Source: Sphingobacterium spiritivorum ATCC 33861
GTDB lineage: Bacteria > Bacteroidota > Bacteroidia > Sphingobacteriales > Sphingobacteriaceae
Length of the DNA: 64,000 bases
Reading direction: 5' to 3'
Assembly: GCF_000143765.1 (NCBI RefSeq)
Contig: NZ_GL379771.1
Coordinates: 744,001 to 808,000, forward strand
Of the stretch, positions 26,707 to 35,836 are shown piece after piece (the first letter of the stretch is position 1; each line of letters begins with the position of its first letter). The notes beneath the pieces are model-generated. The model saw only the letters and a program-made list of their open reading frames with translations. It was not told the DNA's origin and did not search any database. Position numbers and translations under genes: made by a program.

Positions 26707-27146
26707 TAGTTATCACCAAAATAAACCTCATTCGGCAATTCATTGATATCATCTGAACGACGGGGGTAAAAATGCTGAAGTTTTTTCGCCACATTGTGTA
26801 CACCGGCAATTAAACCATTGGTAAGTTCACCTTTCCTAAATGATTTTGCCATTAATTCCTTTGTAGACTCCCAGAAATCATCTTCTACCCGCTCGTTAAT
26901 ACCTGCGTCACCTATGATAGCAAAGACATGGTCGTCTGCAGCCATATAGATGAGGACACCATTTCGCTGAACGGTATTATGCATTTCCAGTTTCCCGAAA
27001 TAAGATACTGCTCTTTTTATAGGGTCCTTATCTTTACACACACGTTCCATAACAATCCGTATCTCCCCGGAGGTCATATTTTCCGCCAGACTTATCGCAT
27101 GAGCGATCTTTTCCTGTTCTTCGCTATTTAATATCTGCATCTGCAA
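26706..27146 (-). CDS. TPM domain protein, soluble
   Basis: A 146-residue TPM-domain protein without signal or membrane segment (E-K-I-A-H-A-I at the start, then TSGEIRIV, and DDHVFAIIGDAGIN). It is the second gene after lemA and couples into the larger TPM gene. lemA plus one or two TPM genes is a common Bacteroidota set of unknown function. The start lies about 4 nt after the T-run of a terminator. A near -7 match TAATCTTG sits just upstream, so a leaderless transcript is possible. Confidence 0.83.
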   Translation of the reverse strand: MQMQILNSEEQEKIAHAISLAENMTSGEIRIVMERVCKDKDPIKRAVSYFGKLEMHNTVQRNGVLIYMAADDHVFAIIGDAGINERVEDDFWESTKELMAKSFRKGELTNGLIAGVHNVAKKLQHFYPRRSDDINELPNEVYFGDN

Positions 27147-27149
27147 GAT

Positions 27150-27196
27150 TAAAAAAAGATGAACAAGCGGGATCTGAGATCCGGACTGTCCATCTT
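27150..27196 (-). terminator. terminator between lemA and the TPM genes
   Basis: A long imperfect stem (AAGATGgACAgtCcGGATCT pairing with AGATCCCGCTTGTTCATCTT, 27157-27196) is followed by seven T on the reverse strand. The T-run touches the leader of the next gene. Confidence 0.8.
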
Positions 27197-27210
27197 ATGT
27201 ATGATTTTCA

Positions 27211-27789
27211 CTAAAATGATACCTGAGGAACTTTATCAGATCCCTCGGCAGCTTTAAATGTTCCTTTTGATTTAAATCCGAAGATTCCCGCCATAATATT
27301 ATTCGGAAAACTTCTTACCGTTGTATTGTAATCCTGAACAGCTTCATTGAAAGCTCTTCTTTCTACAGAAATGCGATTTTCTGTTCCTTCAAGTTGCGCC
27401 TGAAGTTCCAGAAAGTTTTGATTAGCTTTCAGGTCAGGATAAGCCTCTACACTCACTAATAATCGTCCGATAGACTGAGAAAGTGCATCCTGAGTCTGTT
27501 GATAATTAGCGATTGATTCTTCTGTAAGGTTAGAAGGATCTACTGTTACAGATGTTGCTTTGGCGCGAGCCTCTACAACCGCCGTCAAGGTTCCCTCCTC
27601 ATGTTTTGCTGCACCTTTAACGGTATTAACCAAATTAGGGATCAAATCTGCACGACGCTGGTAGGCATTTTCGACCTGAGCCCATTTTGCTTTTACATTC
27701 TCATCTTTGGAAACCATTGTATTGTAACCGCAGGAACTGAATGATAATGCTGTGAATAAGCCCACAATTGCTACTAATAATCTTTTCAT
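27211..27789 (-). CDS. LemA family lipoprotein
   Basis: A 192-residue LemA-family protein. The N-terminus is a lipoprotein signal (lipobox FSSC) rather than the plain anchor of many LemA proteins. The body is the helical LemA domain with NAYQRRADLIPNLVNTVKG (about 47-65), the family's most conserved block. LemA proteins are membrane-associated helical bundles of unknown function. It leads the lemA-TPM-TPM set and is divergent from the FAD dehydrogenase gene. Confidence 0.93.
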   Translation of the reverse strand: MKRLLVAIVGLFTALSFSSCGYNTMVSKDENVKAKWAQVENAYQRRADLIPNLVNTVKGAAKHEEGTLTAVVEARAKATSVTVDPSNLTEESIANYQQTQDALSQSIGRLLVSVEAYPDLKANQNFLELQAQLEGTENRISVERRAFNEAVQDYNTTVRSFPNNIMAGIFGFKSKGTFKAAEGSDKVPQVSF

Positions 27790-27973
27790 GTGTAAAGTTT
27801 TAATCTAATTAACTTTTAAATATACTAAAATGTTTTTATACCACATGGGTATAGCAAAGCACATACCAATAGCATATTTTTTACGCTTATTTAAAACACC
27901 ACTCTCCCGGGATGAAATATTGTCAGTGAATCCTTATCTTTGCATCGTTTTGGGATAAAAACCCAGCCAGACC

Positions 27974-29518
27974 ATGCAAAAAGAAATAGAATTAGCCATT
28001 GCTCCTGAGTATATACAGGATGAGGCTTATATCCTTGATAAAGGAATTAAAGAACTGCGCCTGCCGGCAGGTAGGATCAAAGGATTCAAAATAAGAAAAC
28101 GCTCTATTGATGCCCGGGGCAGAAATGTTGTCTTTCGCATCCGGGTAATCTTTTTTATTGATGAAGAACCTGTTAACAGCATTTTTCACCCAACCCTCAC
28201 TACTGTAAAAGACGCCAAACCTGTCATCATTATAGGTGCTGGTCCTGCAGGCTTATTTGCCGCATACAGATGTATTGAACGAGGTCTCAAACCTATCGTT
28301 ATCGAACGAGGTAAGCCTGTCCGCGAACGCCGCCGCGACTTAGCTAAGATTACACGTGAAGGGGCTGTCAATCCGGAATCCAATTATTGTTTTGGTGAAG
28401 GAGGGGCCGGTACATATTCCGACGGGAAGCTCTATACCCGATCTGACAAACGCGGTGATGTGCAAAATGTCTTGCAGATTTTTGTCAACCATGGAGCGAC
28501 ATCAGATATTCTGGTAGACGCACGTCCGCATATCGGTACAAATAAACTACCGCATATTATTGAAGCGATGCGGGATACCATTCTTGAATATGGCGGAGAA
28601 TTTATCTTTGACCAGCGTGTCACTGATATCCAAGAGTCTTTCGGCAACGTAAGGGGTGTAACACTTGCAAACGGATCACAACTAACAGCAGGGCATGTGA
28701 TCCTGGCAACAGGGCATTCAGCCCGGGATATTTTCGAGCTGTTTCGTCAAAAGAACTGGTTAGTGGAAGCAAAAGCATTTGCGCTGGGTGTACGTATCGA
28801 ACATCCGCAGGAAATTATTGATCAGGCACAGTACCATTGCAGCACACGTCATGAAAATCTCCCTCCGGCTTATTACAGTCTGGTAGAACAGGTGGATAAC
28901 CGCGGTGTATTTTCGTTCTGTATGTGTCCCGGGGGCATAATTGCTCCTTGCGCCACGGATGAAAATGAAATCGTTGTAAACGGATGGTCTCCTTCCAGAC
29001 GCAATAATCCACATGCAAATTCAGGCACAGTTACACAGATCAATCTAGAAGACGTACCCAATGCGGCCACTGACCCTTTTGCTTTATTGGATTTCCAACG
29101 TCAGATCGAGCAAAAGGCATTCCGCTTAGGCGGAGGAAATCTCGTTGCACCGGCTCAGCGTATGGTCGACTTTGTAGAGAAGAGAGTTTCTAAAGATCTG
29201 CCATCTAATTCATACAAACCGGGTACAGCAAGTGTAGATCTGGATGAAGTACTTCCGGGTTTCGTATATAAGGCTTTACGGGGAGCATTACCTGTATTTG
29301 GCAAAAAGATGAAAGGCTATTACACAAATGAGGCAATATTGGTAGGAGTCGAGTCCCGTACTTCTTCTCCCGTACGTATTCCAAGAGATAAGGAAACCTT
29401 ACAGCATCCGCAGATAAAAGGACTTTATCCCTGTGGTGAAGGAGCTGGATATGCCGGTGGTATTGTTTCTGCTGCTATAGACGGGATTAACTGCGTGAAT
29501 GCCATATCATTACTATAA
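27974..29518 (+). CDS. uncharacterised FAD-dependent dehydrogenase (COG2509 type)
   Basis: A 514-residue flavoprotein. An N-terminal domain of about 80 residues precedes the FAD-binding GAGPAG (88-93). A second dinucleotide-type segment and a C-terminal GEGAGYAGGIVSAAIDG motif follow. The whole layout matches the COG2509 family of predicted FAD dehydrogenases, whose substrate is unknown. A -7-like TATCTTTG lies at 27935-27942, 31 nt before the ATG. It stands alone upstream of the tRNA. Confidence 0.88.
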   Translation: MQKEIELAIAPEYIQDEAYILDKGIKELRLPAGRIKGFKIRKRSIDARGRNVVFRIRVIFFIDEEPVNSIFHPTLTTVKDAKPVIIIGAGPAGLFAAYRCIERGLKPIVIERGKPVRERRRDLAKITREGAVNPESNYCFGEGGAGTYSDGKLYTRSDKRGDVQNVLQIFVNHGATSDILVDARPHIGTNKLPHIIEAMRDTILEYGGEFIFDQRVTDIQESFGNVRGVTLANGSQLTAGHVILATGHSARDIFELFRQKNWLVEAKAFALGVRIEHPQEIIDQAQYHCSTRHENLPPAYYSLVEQVDNRGVFSFCMCPGGIIAPCATDENEIVVNGWSPSRRNNPHANSGTVTQINLEDVPNAATDPFALLDFQRQIEQKAFRLGGGNLVAPAQRMVDFVEKRVSKDLPSNSYKPGTASVDLDEVLPGFVYKALRGALPVFGKKMKGYYTNEAILVGVESRTSSPVRIPRDKETLQHPQIKGLYPCGEGAGYAGGIVSAAIDGINCVNAISLL

Positions 29519-29531
29519 AATTGAAATTTTA

Positions 29532-29563
29532 TTTGTCAGAATAAAGCACAAACCGTATTTTTG
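29532..29563 (+). promoter_or_regulatory. Bacteroidota sigma-A promoter of tRNA-Gly
   Basis: TTTG at 29532-29535 and TATTTTTG at 29556-29563 are 20 nt apart, an exact fit to the Bacteroidota -33/-7 consensus (TTTG-N19/20-TAnnTTTG). Transcription would start near 29570, five bases before the mature tRNA. Confidence 0.8.
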
Positions 29564-29574
29564 CATTACCAAAA

Positions 29575-29647
29575 GCGAAAGTAGCTCAGTTGGTAGAGCA
29601 CAACCTTGCCAAGGTTGGGGTCGCGAGTTCGAATCTCGTCTTTCGCT
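29575..29647 (+). tRNA. tRNA-Gly (anticodon GCC)
   Basis: A complete cloverleaf: acceptor GCGAAAG/CTTTCGC, D stem GCTC/GAGC, anticodon stem CAACC/GGTTG with loop TTGCCAA, variable GGGTC, T arm GCGAG-TTCGAAT-CTCGT with one wobble, discriminator T. CCA is not encoded. A matched promoter is upstream and a strong terminator 6 bp downstream, so it is a single-gene unit. Confidence 0.97.
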
Positions 29648-29653
29648 CAAAAG

Positions 29654-29690
29654 AAAGCCTTTGAAAATTTTCAAAGGCTTTCTTTTTTTT
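29654..29690 (+). terminator. terminator of tRNA-Gly
   Basis: A perfect 28-bp palindrome (14-bp arms, 29654-29667 and 29668-29681) with AAAGCCTTTG arms is followed by CTTTTTTTT. In RNA the middle A/T bases form the loop. Confidence 0.92.
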
Positions 29691-29795
29691 ATATAATATT
29701 CTTCTTGTCTACACTTTCTTTTAAAATTTATTTTCTCTTTAGCCTTAGAATTCTTACTTTGAGATTCTAATCTATTCTAAAAACTCAGCCCTGAT

Positions 29796-30236
29796 ATGAT
29801 TTTCAAAAGCAGAAAAGATCCGTTAGTCCTTGGAGTCATTTTCACATGTTGCATTACGATAATAATCTTCTTACTGATAATGTATATCAAAGAAGGAGCT
29901 ACCCTGTTTCAAATCCTTATTTCTCTTATTCCTGCTTTAACAGCAATAGGGATATTACTTTGGATGACCTTCCGTATACAGTATATCATCGGGCCGGACT
30001 ATATTGATTGCGTAGCCGGATTTTATAAGGAACGCATAAAAATAAATGCAATAAGGAGAATTGATACCGATACAACTATGTGGATGGGACTTAAACTTGC
30101 AGGAGCAAGAAAAGGTATCATCATTTACTACCATACATATGCGGAAATATACCTGAGCCCTGACACTTATGAACAATTTATAAGTGAATTATTAAAGGTG
30201 AACCCGGCTATAGAAATCCATAAAAAAAGCGCTTAA
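29796..30236 (+). CDS. small PH domain membrane protein
   Basis: A 146-residue protein with two membrane helices (about 13-31 and 40-58) followed by a bacterial PH-like domain: YIIGPDYIDCVAGFYKERI, then a segment with IRRIDTDT and a C-terminal helix EQFISELLKVNP. It resembles the bPH_6 group. Its function is unknown; such proteins sit in the inner membrane with the PH fold inside. It stands alone between the tRNA unit and a shared terminator with sufD. Confidence 0.75.
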   Translation: MIFKSRKDPLVLGVIFTCCITIIIFLLIMYIKEGATLFQILISLIPALTAIGILLWMTFRIQYIIGPDYIDCVAGFYKERIKINAIRRIDTDTTMWMGLKLAGARKGIIIYYHTYAEIYLSPDTYEQFISELLKVNPAIEIHKKSA

Positions 30237-30260
30237 GAACATTCTTAAACGCTTTTTTTA
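30222..30260. terminator. bidirectional terminator between the PH protein gene and sufD
   Basis: The stem AAAAAGCG-TTAAGAA with TTCTTAA-CGCTTTTT (one mismatch) has T-runs on both strands. The stop codon of the PH gene lies inside it, and sufD ends 18 bp beyond. Confidence 0.85.
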
Positions 30261-30277
30261 TGCAATCTTTATATTTC

Positions 30278-31582
30278 TTAGTCCCTCAACCCGGCATCTA
30301 CCAGATTTTCTACATATTGACGAACTACAGGGTTAGAAAACCTTGTTGTTACATCAAACGCGAAGGCGTGTACTAAAAGCAGTCGAGCCGATTCTTCACC
30401 GATTCCCCGGGCTCTTAAATAAAACAATGCATCATTGTCAAATTGTCCCATCGTACAACCGTGAGAACATTTTACATCATCTGCAAAGATCTCCAGCTGA
30501 GGCTTGGTATATACTGTCGATTTATCACCAATCAGCATATTATTATTTTGCTGAAAAGCATTCGTTTTCTGAGCATCCTCACGAACAAAGATTTTGCCGT
30601 TAAAAACTGCTGTAGAAGTGTCCTGAGGAATATTTTTATACCATTCGTATGATTCACAATGTGGTTTCATATGATCTACGACGGTATGATTATCGACAAA
30701 CTGATTATCAGCAGTCAGATTGATTCCATATAGGTGACTTTCCACATATTCAGCATCTAATCTTACATTGATATCATTACGGACAAAAGATGCTCCCGGG
30801 AAATTACAGTTATAATTATTATATAAACTATATTTTTCCTGATATACTTCTGTATGATTTAAATAATGACTTACAGATGCCGAAACCTGAAGATAGTAGT
30901 GCTGTAATTTTGCATTCTCCTGTACTACAATCTCAGTCACTTTATTCTGTACGTTTTTTGCTGAGCCGTCTAATGTGATGAATGATTCAATAATTTCAGC
31001 TTCTGCATTAGGTTCCAGTACGATCAGGTTACGGGTCTGCGTGAAGAAATCTTCAGCTCCGGTCGCTACGTGTACGATATGAATGGGCTTTTGTAATGCT
31101 TTACCTTTTGCTACATCTATATATAAACCGGATGTATACAAAGCTGTGTTCAACGCTACGAAAGGATTCTGTGTCTTATCCGCATATTGCGCAAAGTGTG
31201 CACTAAAATTACCTTCCTGAGCTGCATCATCAATAGGCTTCACAGTCAGACCGATCTCTTCTTCAAGTGAAGAAAATGCCAGTACATACTGACCGTTTAC
31301 CAATATTATACGATGTGCATCAAGATCCGGAATATCCGCTTTACTGAAATCCAAACCATCAATATCCACATCCGGATTCAAAACATACGTTTTGTTTACC
31401 AGACTGTGAACATTTGTATATTTCCAATCTTCATTTTTCACGGTTGGAAAACCGACCTGACGAAATTTGTCAAAAGCATCCTGACGTAATTTAGTCAAGG
31501 CTACAGTTTCGGAAGCATTTTTCTGCTCCTGAAATCCGTCTACCAATTGTTGAAATAATGAATCTGCTATCAATGTACTCAT
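30278..31582 (-). CDS. sufD: Fe-S cluster assembly protein SufD
   Basis: A 434-residue scaffold subunit of the SufBC2D complex. I start at 31582 (MSTLIADSLFQQL); the open frame runs 12 codons further up with an unlikely leader. The C-terminal beta-helix core carries SHGCTMGQFD, the family's SHG motif with the conserved His, and RARGI..ESARLLLVHAF. It is third after sufB and sufC on the same strand. sufS and sufE are not in the window. Confidence 0.95.
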   Translation of the reverse strand: MSTLIADSLFQQLVDGFQEQKNASETVALTKLRQDAFDKFRQVGFPTVKNEDWKYTNVHSLVNKTYVLNPDVDIDGLDFSKADIPDLDAHRIILVNGQYVLAFSSLEEEIGLTVKPIDDAAQEGNFSAHFAQYADKTQNPFVALNTALYTSGLYIDVAKGKALQKPIHIVHVATGAEDFFTQTRNLIVLEPNAEAEIIESFITLDGSAKNVQNKVTEIVVQENAKLQHYYLQVSASVSHYLNHTEVYQEKYSLYNNYNCNFPGASFVRNDINVRLDAEYVESHLYGINLTADNQFVDNHTVVDHMKPHCESYEWYKNIPQDTSTAVFNGKIFVREDAQKTNAFQQNNNMLIGDKSTVYTKPQLEIFADDVKCSHGCTMGQFDNDALFYLRARGIGEESARLLLVHAFAFDVTTRFSNPVVRQYVENLVDAGLRD

Positions 31583-31630
31583 GTTATTATCTATCCGTCT
31601 GCTTGCTACTTCATCCATCCGCTAAGATCC

Positions 31631-32389
31631 TCAAGCATTTTGTGTGTCTAATTCTTTTAACCAATCGTAACCTTTTTCTTCCAGTTCCAAAGCAAGTTCT
31701 TTCGGACCAGACTTTACAATACGTCCATTGTAAAGTACGTGAACGAAATCAGGCACAATATAATCTAATAAACGCTGGTAGTGTGTAATCACAACAAAAG
31801 CATTGTCTTTTGAACGCAATTGGTTAACACCGTTTGCTACAACGCGTAACGCATCAATATCCAAACCGGAATCCGTTTCATCCAGAATAGATAGTTTCGG
31901 ATTCAGCATCGCGAGTTGAAATATTTCGTTACGTTTTTTCTCACCACCTGAAAAGCCTTCATTTAATGAACGGTTGGCAAGATTTGCAGAAAACTCTACT
32001 AGCTTCTGTTTTTCTTTTACCATCTGCAAGAATTCTTTAGCTTCCATCGGCGCCAGGCCTTTATAAGCGCGAATATCATTTACAGCTGTCTTCAGAAAAT
32101 TAATATTTGAAACTCCCGGAATTTCTACGGGATATTGAAAAGCCAGAAACAGGCCTTCACGCGCACGGTCTTCAGGAGAAAGATCCAGTAAATCTACACC
32201 GTCCAATAAGGCAGTACCATCTGTCACTTCGTAGCTTTCACGTCCAGCCAGTACATTTCCCAATGTGCTCTTTCCTGCGCCATTAGGTCCCATAATGGCA
32301 TGAACCTCTCCAGCTTTTACTTCAAGGTTTAAGCCTTTTAATATTTGTTTGTCTTCAACAGACGCATGTAAATTCTTAATACTTAACAT
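31631..32389 (-). CDS. sufC: Fe-S cluster assembly ATPase SufC
   Basis: A 252-residue ABC-type ATPase. Walker A is GPNGAGKST, the signature is FSGGEKKRNE, and Walker B is LSILDETDSGLD. It powers the SufBC2D scaffold. I prefer the Met at 32389 (MLSIKNLHA) over the one four codons earlier. The gap to sufB is 107 bp, and to sufD 48 bp; I saw no hairpin in either, so the three should be cotranscribed. Confidence 0.96.
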   Translation of the reverse strand: MLSIKNLHASVEDKQILKGLNLEVKAGEVHAIMGPNGAGKSTLGNVLAGRESYEVTDGTALLDGVDLLDLSPEDRAREGLFLAFQYPVEIPGVSNINFLKTAVNDIRAYKGLAPMEAKEFLQMVKEKQKLVEFSANLANRSLNEGFSGGEKKRNEIFQLAMLNPKLSILDETDSGLDIDALRVVANGVNQLRSKDNAFVVITHYQRLLDYIVPDFVHVLYNGRIVKSGPKELALELEEKGYDWLKELDTQNA

Positions 32390-32496
32390 ATTCTTTATCA
32401 TTTGGAGATCGGCATCATCGGTTTGGCAAATTGCTTTACTTCTGCTGACAGCTCCTTATATTTTTGTCGATATTTAATTTTATTATGATCCTGCTA

Positions 32497-33948
32497 CTAT
32501 CCAACACTTCCCTCTAAGGAAATAGCCAGTAGTTTCTGTGCTTCCACAGCAAATTCCATTGGTAATTGATTCAGCACTTCTTTGGCATAACCGTTAACAA
32601 TAAGTCCTACCGCTTTCTCGGAATCAATTCCTCTTTGATTCAGATAAAATACCTGATCTTCCCCGATCTTAGAAGTAGTTGCCTCATGTTCCAATACTGC
32701 AGTTCTGTTTTTATTCTCGATATAAGGGAAGGTATGTGCTCCGCATTTGTCACCGATCAATAAAGAGTCACACTGTGTAAAATTACGTGAATTGTCCGCA
32801 TTTGGACCGATCTTCACCAATCCTCTGTAACTGTTGTGGCTCTTTCCTGCTGAGATACCTTTAGAAACAATTTTAGAACGTGTATTTTTTCCTAAGTGAA
32901 TCATCTTTGTGCCTGTATCAGCGACCTGCATATTACGGGTCAATGCTACAGAATAAAATTCGCCTACAGAATTATCTCCTTTGAGAATAACTCCTGGATA
33001 CTTCCATGTAATAGCTGATCCGGTCTCGACCTGTGTCCAGGAAATCTTACTGTTGTCACCTTTGCATATCCCTCTTTTCGTTACGAAGTTGTAGATACCG
33101 CCTTTACCGTCTTTATCTCCGGGATACCAGTTTTGAACAGTAGAGTATTTGATCTCTGCATCTCTTTGAGCAACCAGTTCTACCACTGCAGCATGCAACT
33201 GATTTTCATCACGTGTAGGTGCAGTACATCCCTCCAGATACGAAACGTATGATCCTTCATCTGCGATAATTAGCGTACGCTCAAACTGTCCGGTATTTTG
33301 CGCATTGATACGGAAGTAAGTTGACAACTCCATAGGGCATCTGACTCCTTTTGGAATGTATACGAACGATCCGTCCGAAAATACTGCAGAATTTAATGCG
33401 GCATAAATATTATCTGTCTGAGGAACAACTGTTCCCAGGTATTCTTTAACTAATTCAGGATATTCCTGTACGGCTTCTCCAAATGAGCAGAAGATAACTC
33501 CCTGTTCTTTTAGTTTTTCACGAAATGTAGTCTTGACAGACACAGAATCAAAGACAGCATCTACCGCTACTACTCCGGCTAATATTTTTTGTTCATCCAA
33601 CGGGATTCCCAATTTTGCGAAGGTAGACAGCAATTCAGGGTCGACTTCATCCAGTGAATTCAATTGTGGCTTTGCTTTAGGGGCAGCGTAATATGAAATA
33701 GCCTGAAAATCAACATCCGGGTTTCTAAAATTTTGCCAGGTTGGCATCTTTAACGTCAAAAAATGACGGAAAGCTTTCAAACGCCACTCCAATAACCATT
33801 CCGGCTCATTCTTCTTTTCAGAAATAAGTCGAACCGTATCTTCTGTCAAGCCTGTAGGAGCAATATCCATTTCAATATCGGTCGTAAAACCGTATTTATA
33901 CTCCTCCTGCTCCAGCTCTTTTAAAATATCGTCATCTTTGGTACTCAT
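32497..33948 (-). CDS. sufB: Fe-S cluster assembly protein SufB
   Basis: A 483-residue scaffold on which new Fe-S clusters form. The start at 33948 ([13 protein letters not shown]) matches the family; the open frame to 33996 would begin close to the predicted transcription start. Recognisable blocks include [21 protein letters not shown] and the C-terminal [17 protein letters not shown] with conserved Glu and His. It leads sufBCD. The likely promoter has TACCTTTG at 34001-34008. Confidence 0.96.
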   Translation of the reverse strand: MSTKDDDILKELEQEEYKYGFTTDIEMDIAPTGLTEDTVRLISEKKNEPEWLLEWRLKAFRHFLTLKMPTWQNFRNPDVDFQAISYYAAPKAKPQLNSLDEVDPELLSTFAKLGIPLDEQKILAGVVAVDAVFDSVSVKTTFREKLKEQGVIFCSFGEAVQEYPELVKEYLGTVVPQTDNIYAALNSAVFSDGSFVYIPKGVRCPMELSTYFRINAQNTGQFERTLIIADEGSYVSYLEGCTAPTRDENQLHAAVVELVAQRDAEIKYSTVQNWYPGDKDGKGGIYNFVTKRGICKGDNSKISWTQVETGSAITWKYPGVILKGDNSVGEFYSVALTRNMQVADTGTKMIHLGKNTRSKIVSKGISAGKSHNSYRGLVKIGPNADNSRNFTQCDSLLIGDKCGAHTFPYIENKNRTAVLEHEATTSKIGEDQVFYLNQRGIDSEKAVGLIVNGYAKEVLNQLPMEFAVEAQKLLAISLEGSVG

Positions 33949-34279
33949 ATCTCTACTCTTAATCAAAATCTTCTGAGTATTATCACTCAGTTTCAAGCTA
34001 CAAAGGTACGACTTTAGAACCTAAAAAAATACTTTTTAATCGGTTAGATGGCTTATTTATGACAAAAAATATGACTTCGATCACTTTTGTTCTTTATTCC
34101 CCCTCGGAACTTCATTCTAACGCAGCATAAACAATCTAAAATATTGTAAATAAACCAGTTAAATAAAAATCAAAACTTTTCACGTCAAGAATAATTGTTT
34201 ATACAAAGAACTTATAACCAAATATTATTCGGATATTTTTTGTTATCTTTACATTTAATCGTAAAACTAAATTGAAAAT
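33949..34279. promoter_or_regulatory. divergent promoter region of sufB and the Lrp-type gene
   Basis: The 331-bp AT-rich gap has a -7 match for sufB on the reverse strand (TACCTTTG, 34008 down to 34001, about 53 nt before the chosen start) and a weaker one for the regulator on the forward strand (TATCTTTA, 34244-34251, 28 nt before ATG). Neither has a clear TTTG at the right spacing. I see no IscR- or Fur-like box and no small gene. Confidence 0.5.
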
Positions 34280-34750
34280 ATGCCTTTTCAGCCTGACAAA
34301 ACTGACTTAAAAATTTTGAAGCTTCTTCAAGAGAACGGTCGGGTGACCAACCTGCAGTTAGCTTCAAGCATTGGCCTTTCTCCTGCTCCAACGCTGGAAC
34401 GCGTACGTAAGCTGGAGAATTCCGGGTTTATAAAAAGCTATCATGCTTTTGTGGACGAAGAGAAGCTTGGGCTGGGAATCAAATCTTTTATACAGATTTC
34501 TTTAGATTTTCATACCCATAATGCAATTCCTGAATTTGTGGAAGCTGTAAAGGGAATTCCTGAAGTAACCGAATGCCACCACGTAACCGGAAATTGTGAT
34601 TTTATCTTAAAAGTGTATGTAAAAGACATTAAAGCTTATGAAGCTGTCATCATGGAAAAGATATCTAAAATCCCTTTTGTAAAGACATTCCAGACGATGA
34701 TGATCATGTCCACCAGTAAAAAGGAGCCTATCATCCCTTTGGAATATTAG
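34280..34750 (+). CDS. Lrp/AsnC family transcriptional regulator
   Basis: A 156-residue regulator with an N-terminal winged helix-turn-helix (TDLKILKLLQENGRVTNLQL, about 8-27, then LSPAPTLERVRKLENSGFI) and a C-terminal RAM ligand-binding domain (EVTECHHVTGNCDFILKV). Lrp/AsnC proteins sense amino acids and form octamers. It is 3 bp from the next gene and surely cotranscribed with it, an unusual partner for this family. Confidence 0.95.
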   Translation: MPFQPDKTDLKILKLLQENGRVTNLQLASSIGLSPAPTLERVRKLENSGFIKSYHAFVDEEKLGLGIKSFIQISLDFHTHNAIPEFVEAVKGIPEVTECHHVTGNCDFILKVYVKDIKAYEAVIMEKISKIPFVKTFQTMMIMSTSKKEPIIPLEY

Positions 34751-34753
34751 CCT

Positions 34754-35836
34754 ATGGATAAGACTATACCGGAGTTTAAAGATTTTGCATTGATTCTTGC
34801 CTGGCCCGATTCAACAATACGGGGCGATGAAGCGTGGATGATGTTTTTCAAAAAGATAGGAATTGTAAAAAATTTAAATTTCAAGGTCGGCCATACAGGT
34901 ATTGTACTCATCAGCGCAGCCTCCGGCGAACTCTTGTACTATGATTTTGGCAGGTATATTTCTCCAAGAGGACATGGCAGAGCCCGTTCTAAAGAATCTG
35001 ACCCCAGATTAGCCATCAACTTCAAAGCCCGGTTTGATGAGCATGGAAAGATCAGCAATCTGGAAAATATTGTCCATCACTTTGAATCTATGCGAGAGGA
35101 TATGCAGGGATTCGGCGAATTGTATTTCTCGGTAGCGGAAGACATTAACTTTGATCAGGCTAAAAATTATGCAGATCGTATCGTTCTTCAGGGATCTACT
35201 CCTTACGGAGCAGTAGCGCGCGGTAACAACAACTGCTCCCGCTTTATTACCAGACTATTATTCAATTCCTCCCAAAAATACACATGGTTGCATTCGATTA
35301 ATTTTCCGGAAACAATCAAGTCCAGTCCTATCAGTAATGTCGTAAATGCAAATCACTGCAGATCTGTCTATTCCTATAGCCCGGCAAACGGGTTAAAAAA
35401 TTTCAGAATGAGCCGCTGGCAATCGTTTTTGTTCCTACTCAGCAAGCTGGCTGATAATGTCCGGAGCAAAAAAGCAGCTTTGCTGCCTGACGATCTTATC
35501 ATTGGTGGAATGGAATATGACAGTAAACCCGCTTCTATTCCTGAAGAATCTCAATATCTGGGCGGAGTAGGCGAAGGCGCATGGTATGCCTTTCGCGTAA
35601 TGGGAAATCAACAGATAATTGTTTCTCGCTATACGCCTACCGGGCAGTGGGAATATTCTGTAGTCGGAGTTGCCGATCCCGCTTTGGATCCGGAGCAGCC
35701 TTTTCAAATCACGTATGACAGTCATCTCCTGACAACACAAGTCATCCAGCACGGTGTGAAACTCAACATCAGACACGTGAAGAGACTTTCAAACAGCGAA
35801 CTTCCATTTCCGAGGACCGCAGAACAATCGGCCTAA
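34754..35836 (+). CDS. conserved hypothetical protein with permuted NlpC/P60-like Cys-His pattern
   Basis: A 360-residue protein without a signal peptide. His47 in KVGHTGIVLIS lies before Cys161 in NNNCSRFITRLLF. That order, with the NCxxF-type motif, is what circularly permuted NlpC/P60 (LRAT/YiiX-like) folds show, so residues 15-180 may be a thiol hydrolase or acyltransferase. The C-terminal third (about 245-355) is a separate beta-rich module. The family looks Bacteroidota-specific; I do not know its function. It directly follows the Lrp-type gene and ends convergently with ung, sharing four bases. Confidence 0.65.
   Translation: MDKTIPEFKDFALILAWPDSTIRGDEAWMMFFKKIGIVKNLNFKVGHTGIVLISAASGELLYYDFGRYISPRGHGRARSKESDPRLAINFKARFDEHGKISNLENIVHHFESMREDMQGFGELYFSVAEDINFDQAKNYADRIVLQGSTPYGAVARGNNNCSRFITRLLFNSSQKYTWLHSINFPETIKSSPISNVVNANHCRSVYSYSPANGLKNFRMSRWQSFLFLLSKLADNVRSKKAALLPDDLIIGGMEYDSKPASIPEESQYLGGVGEGAWYAFRVMGNQQIIVSRYTPTGQWEYSVVGVADPALDPEQPFQITYDSHLLTTQVIQHGVKLNIRHVKRLSNSELPFPRTAEQSA

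Noticed and set aside
33892..33901. GTATTTATAC inside sufB
   Set aside because: It encodes Tyr-Lys-Tyr in a conserved part of SufB; flanks lack the CG ends, so it was not counted as an operator.
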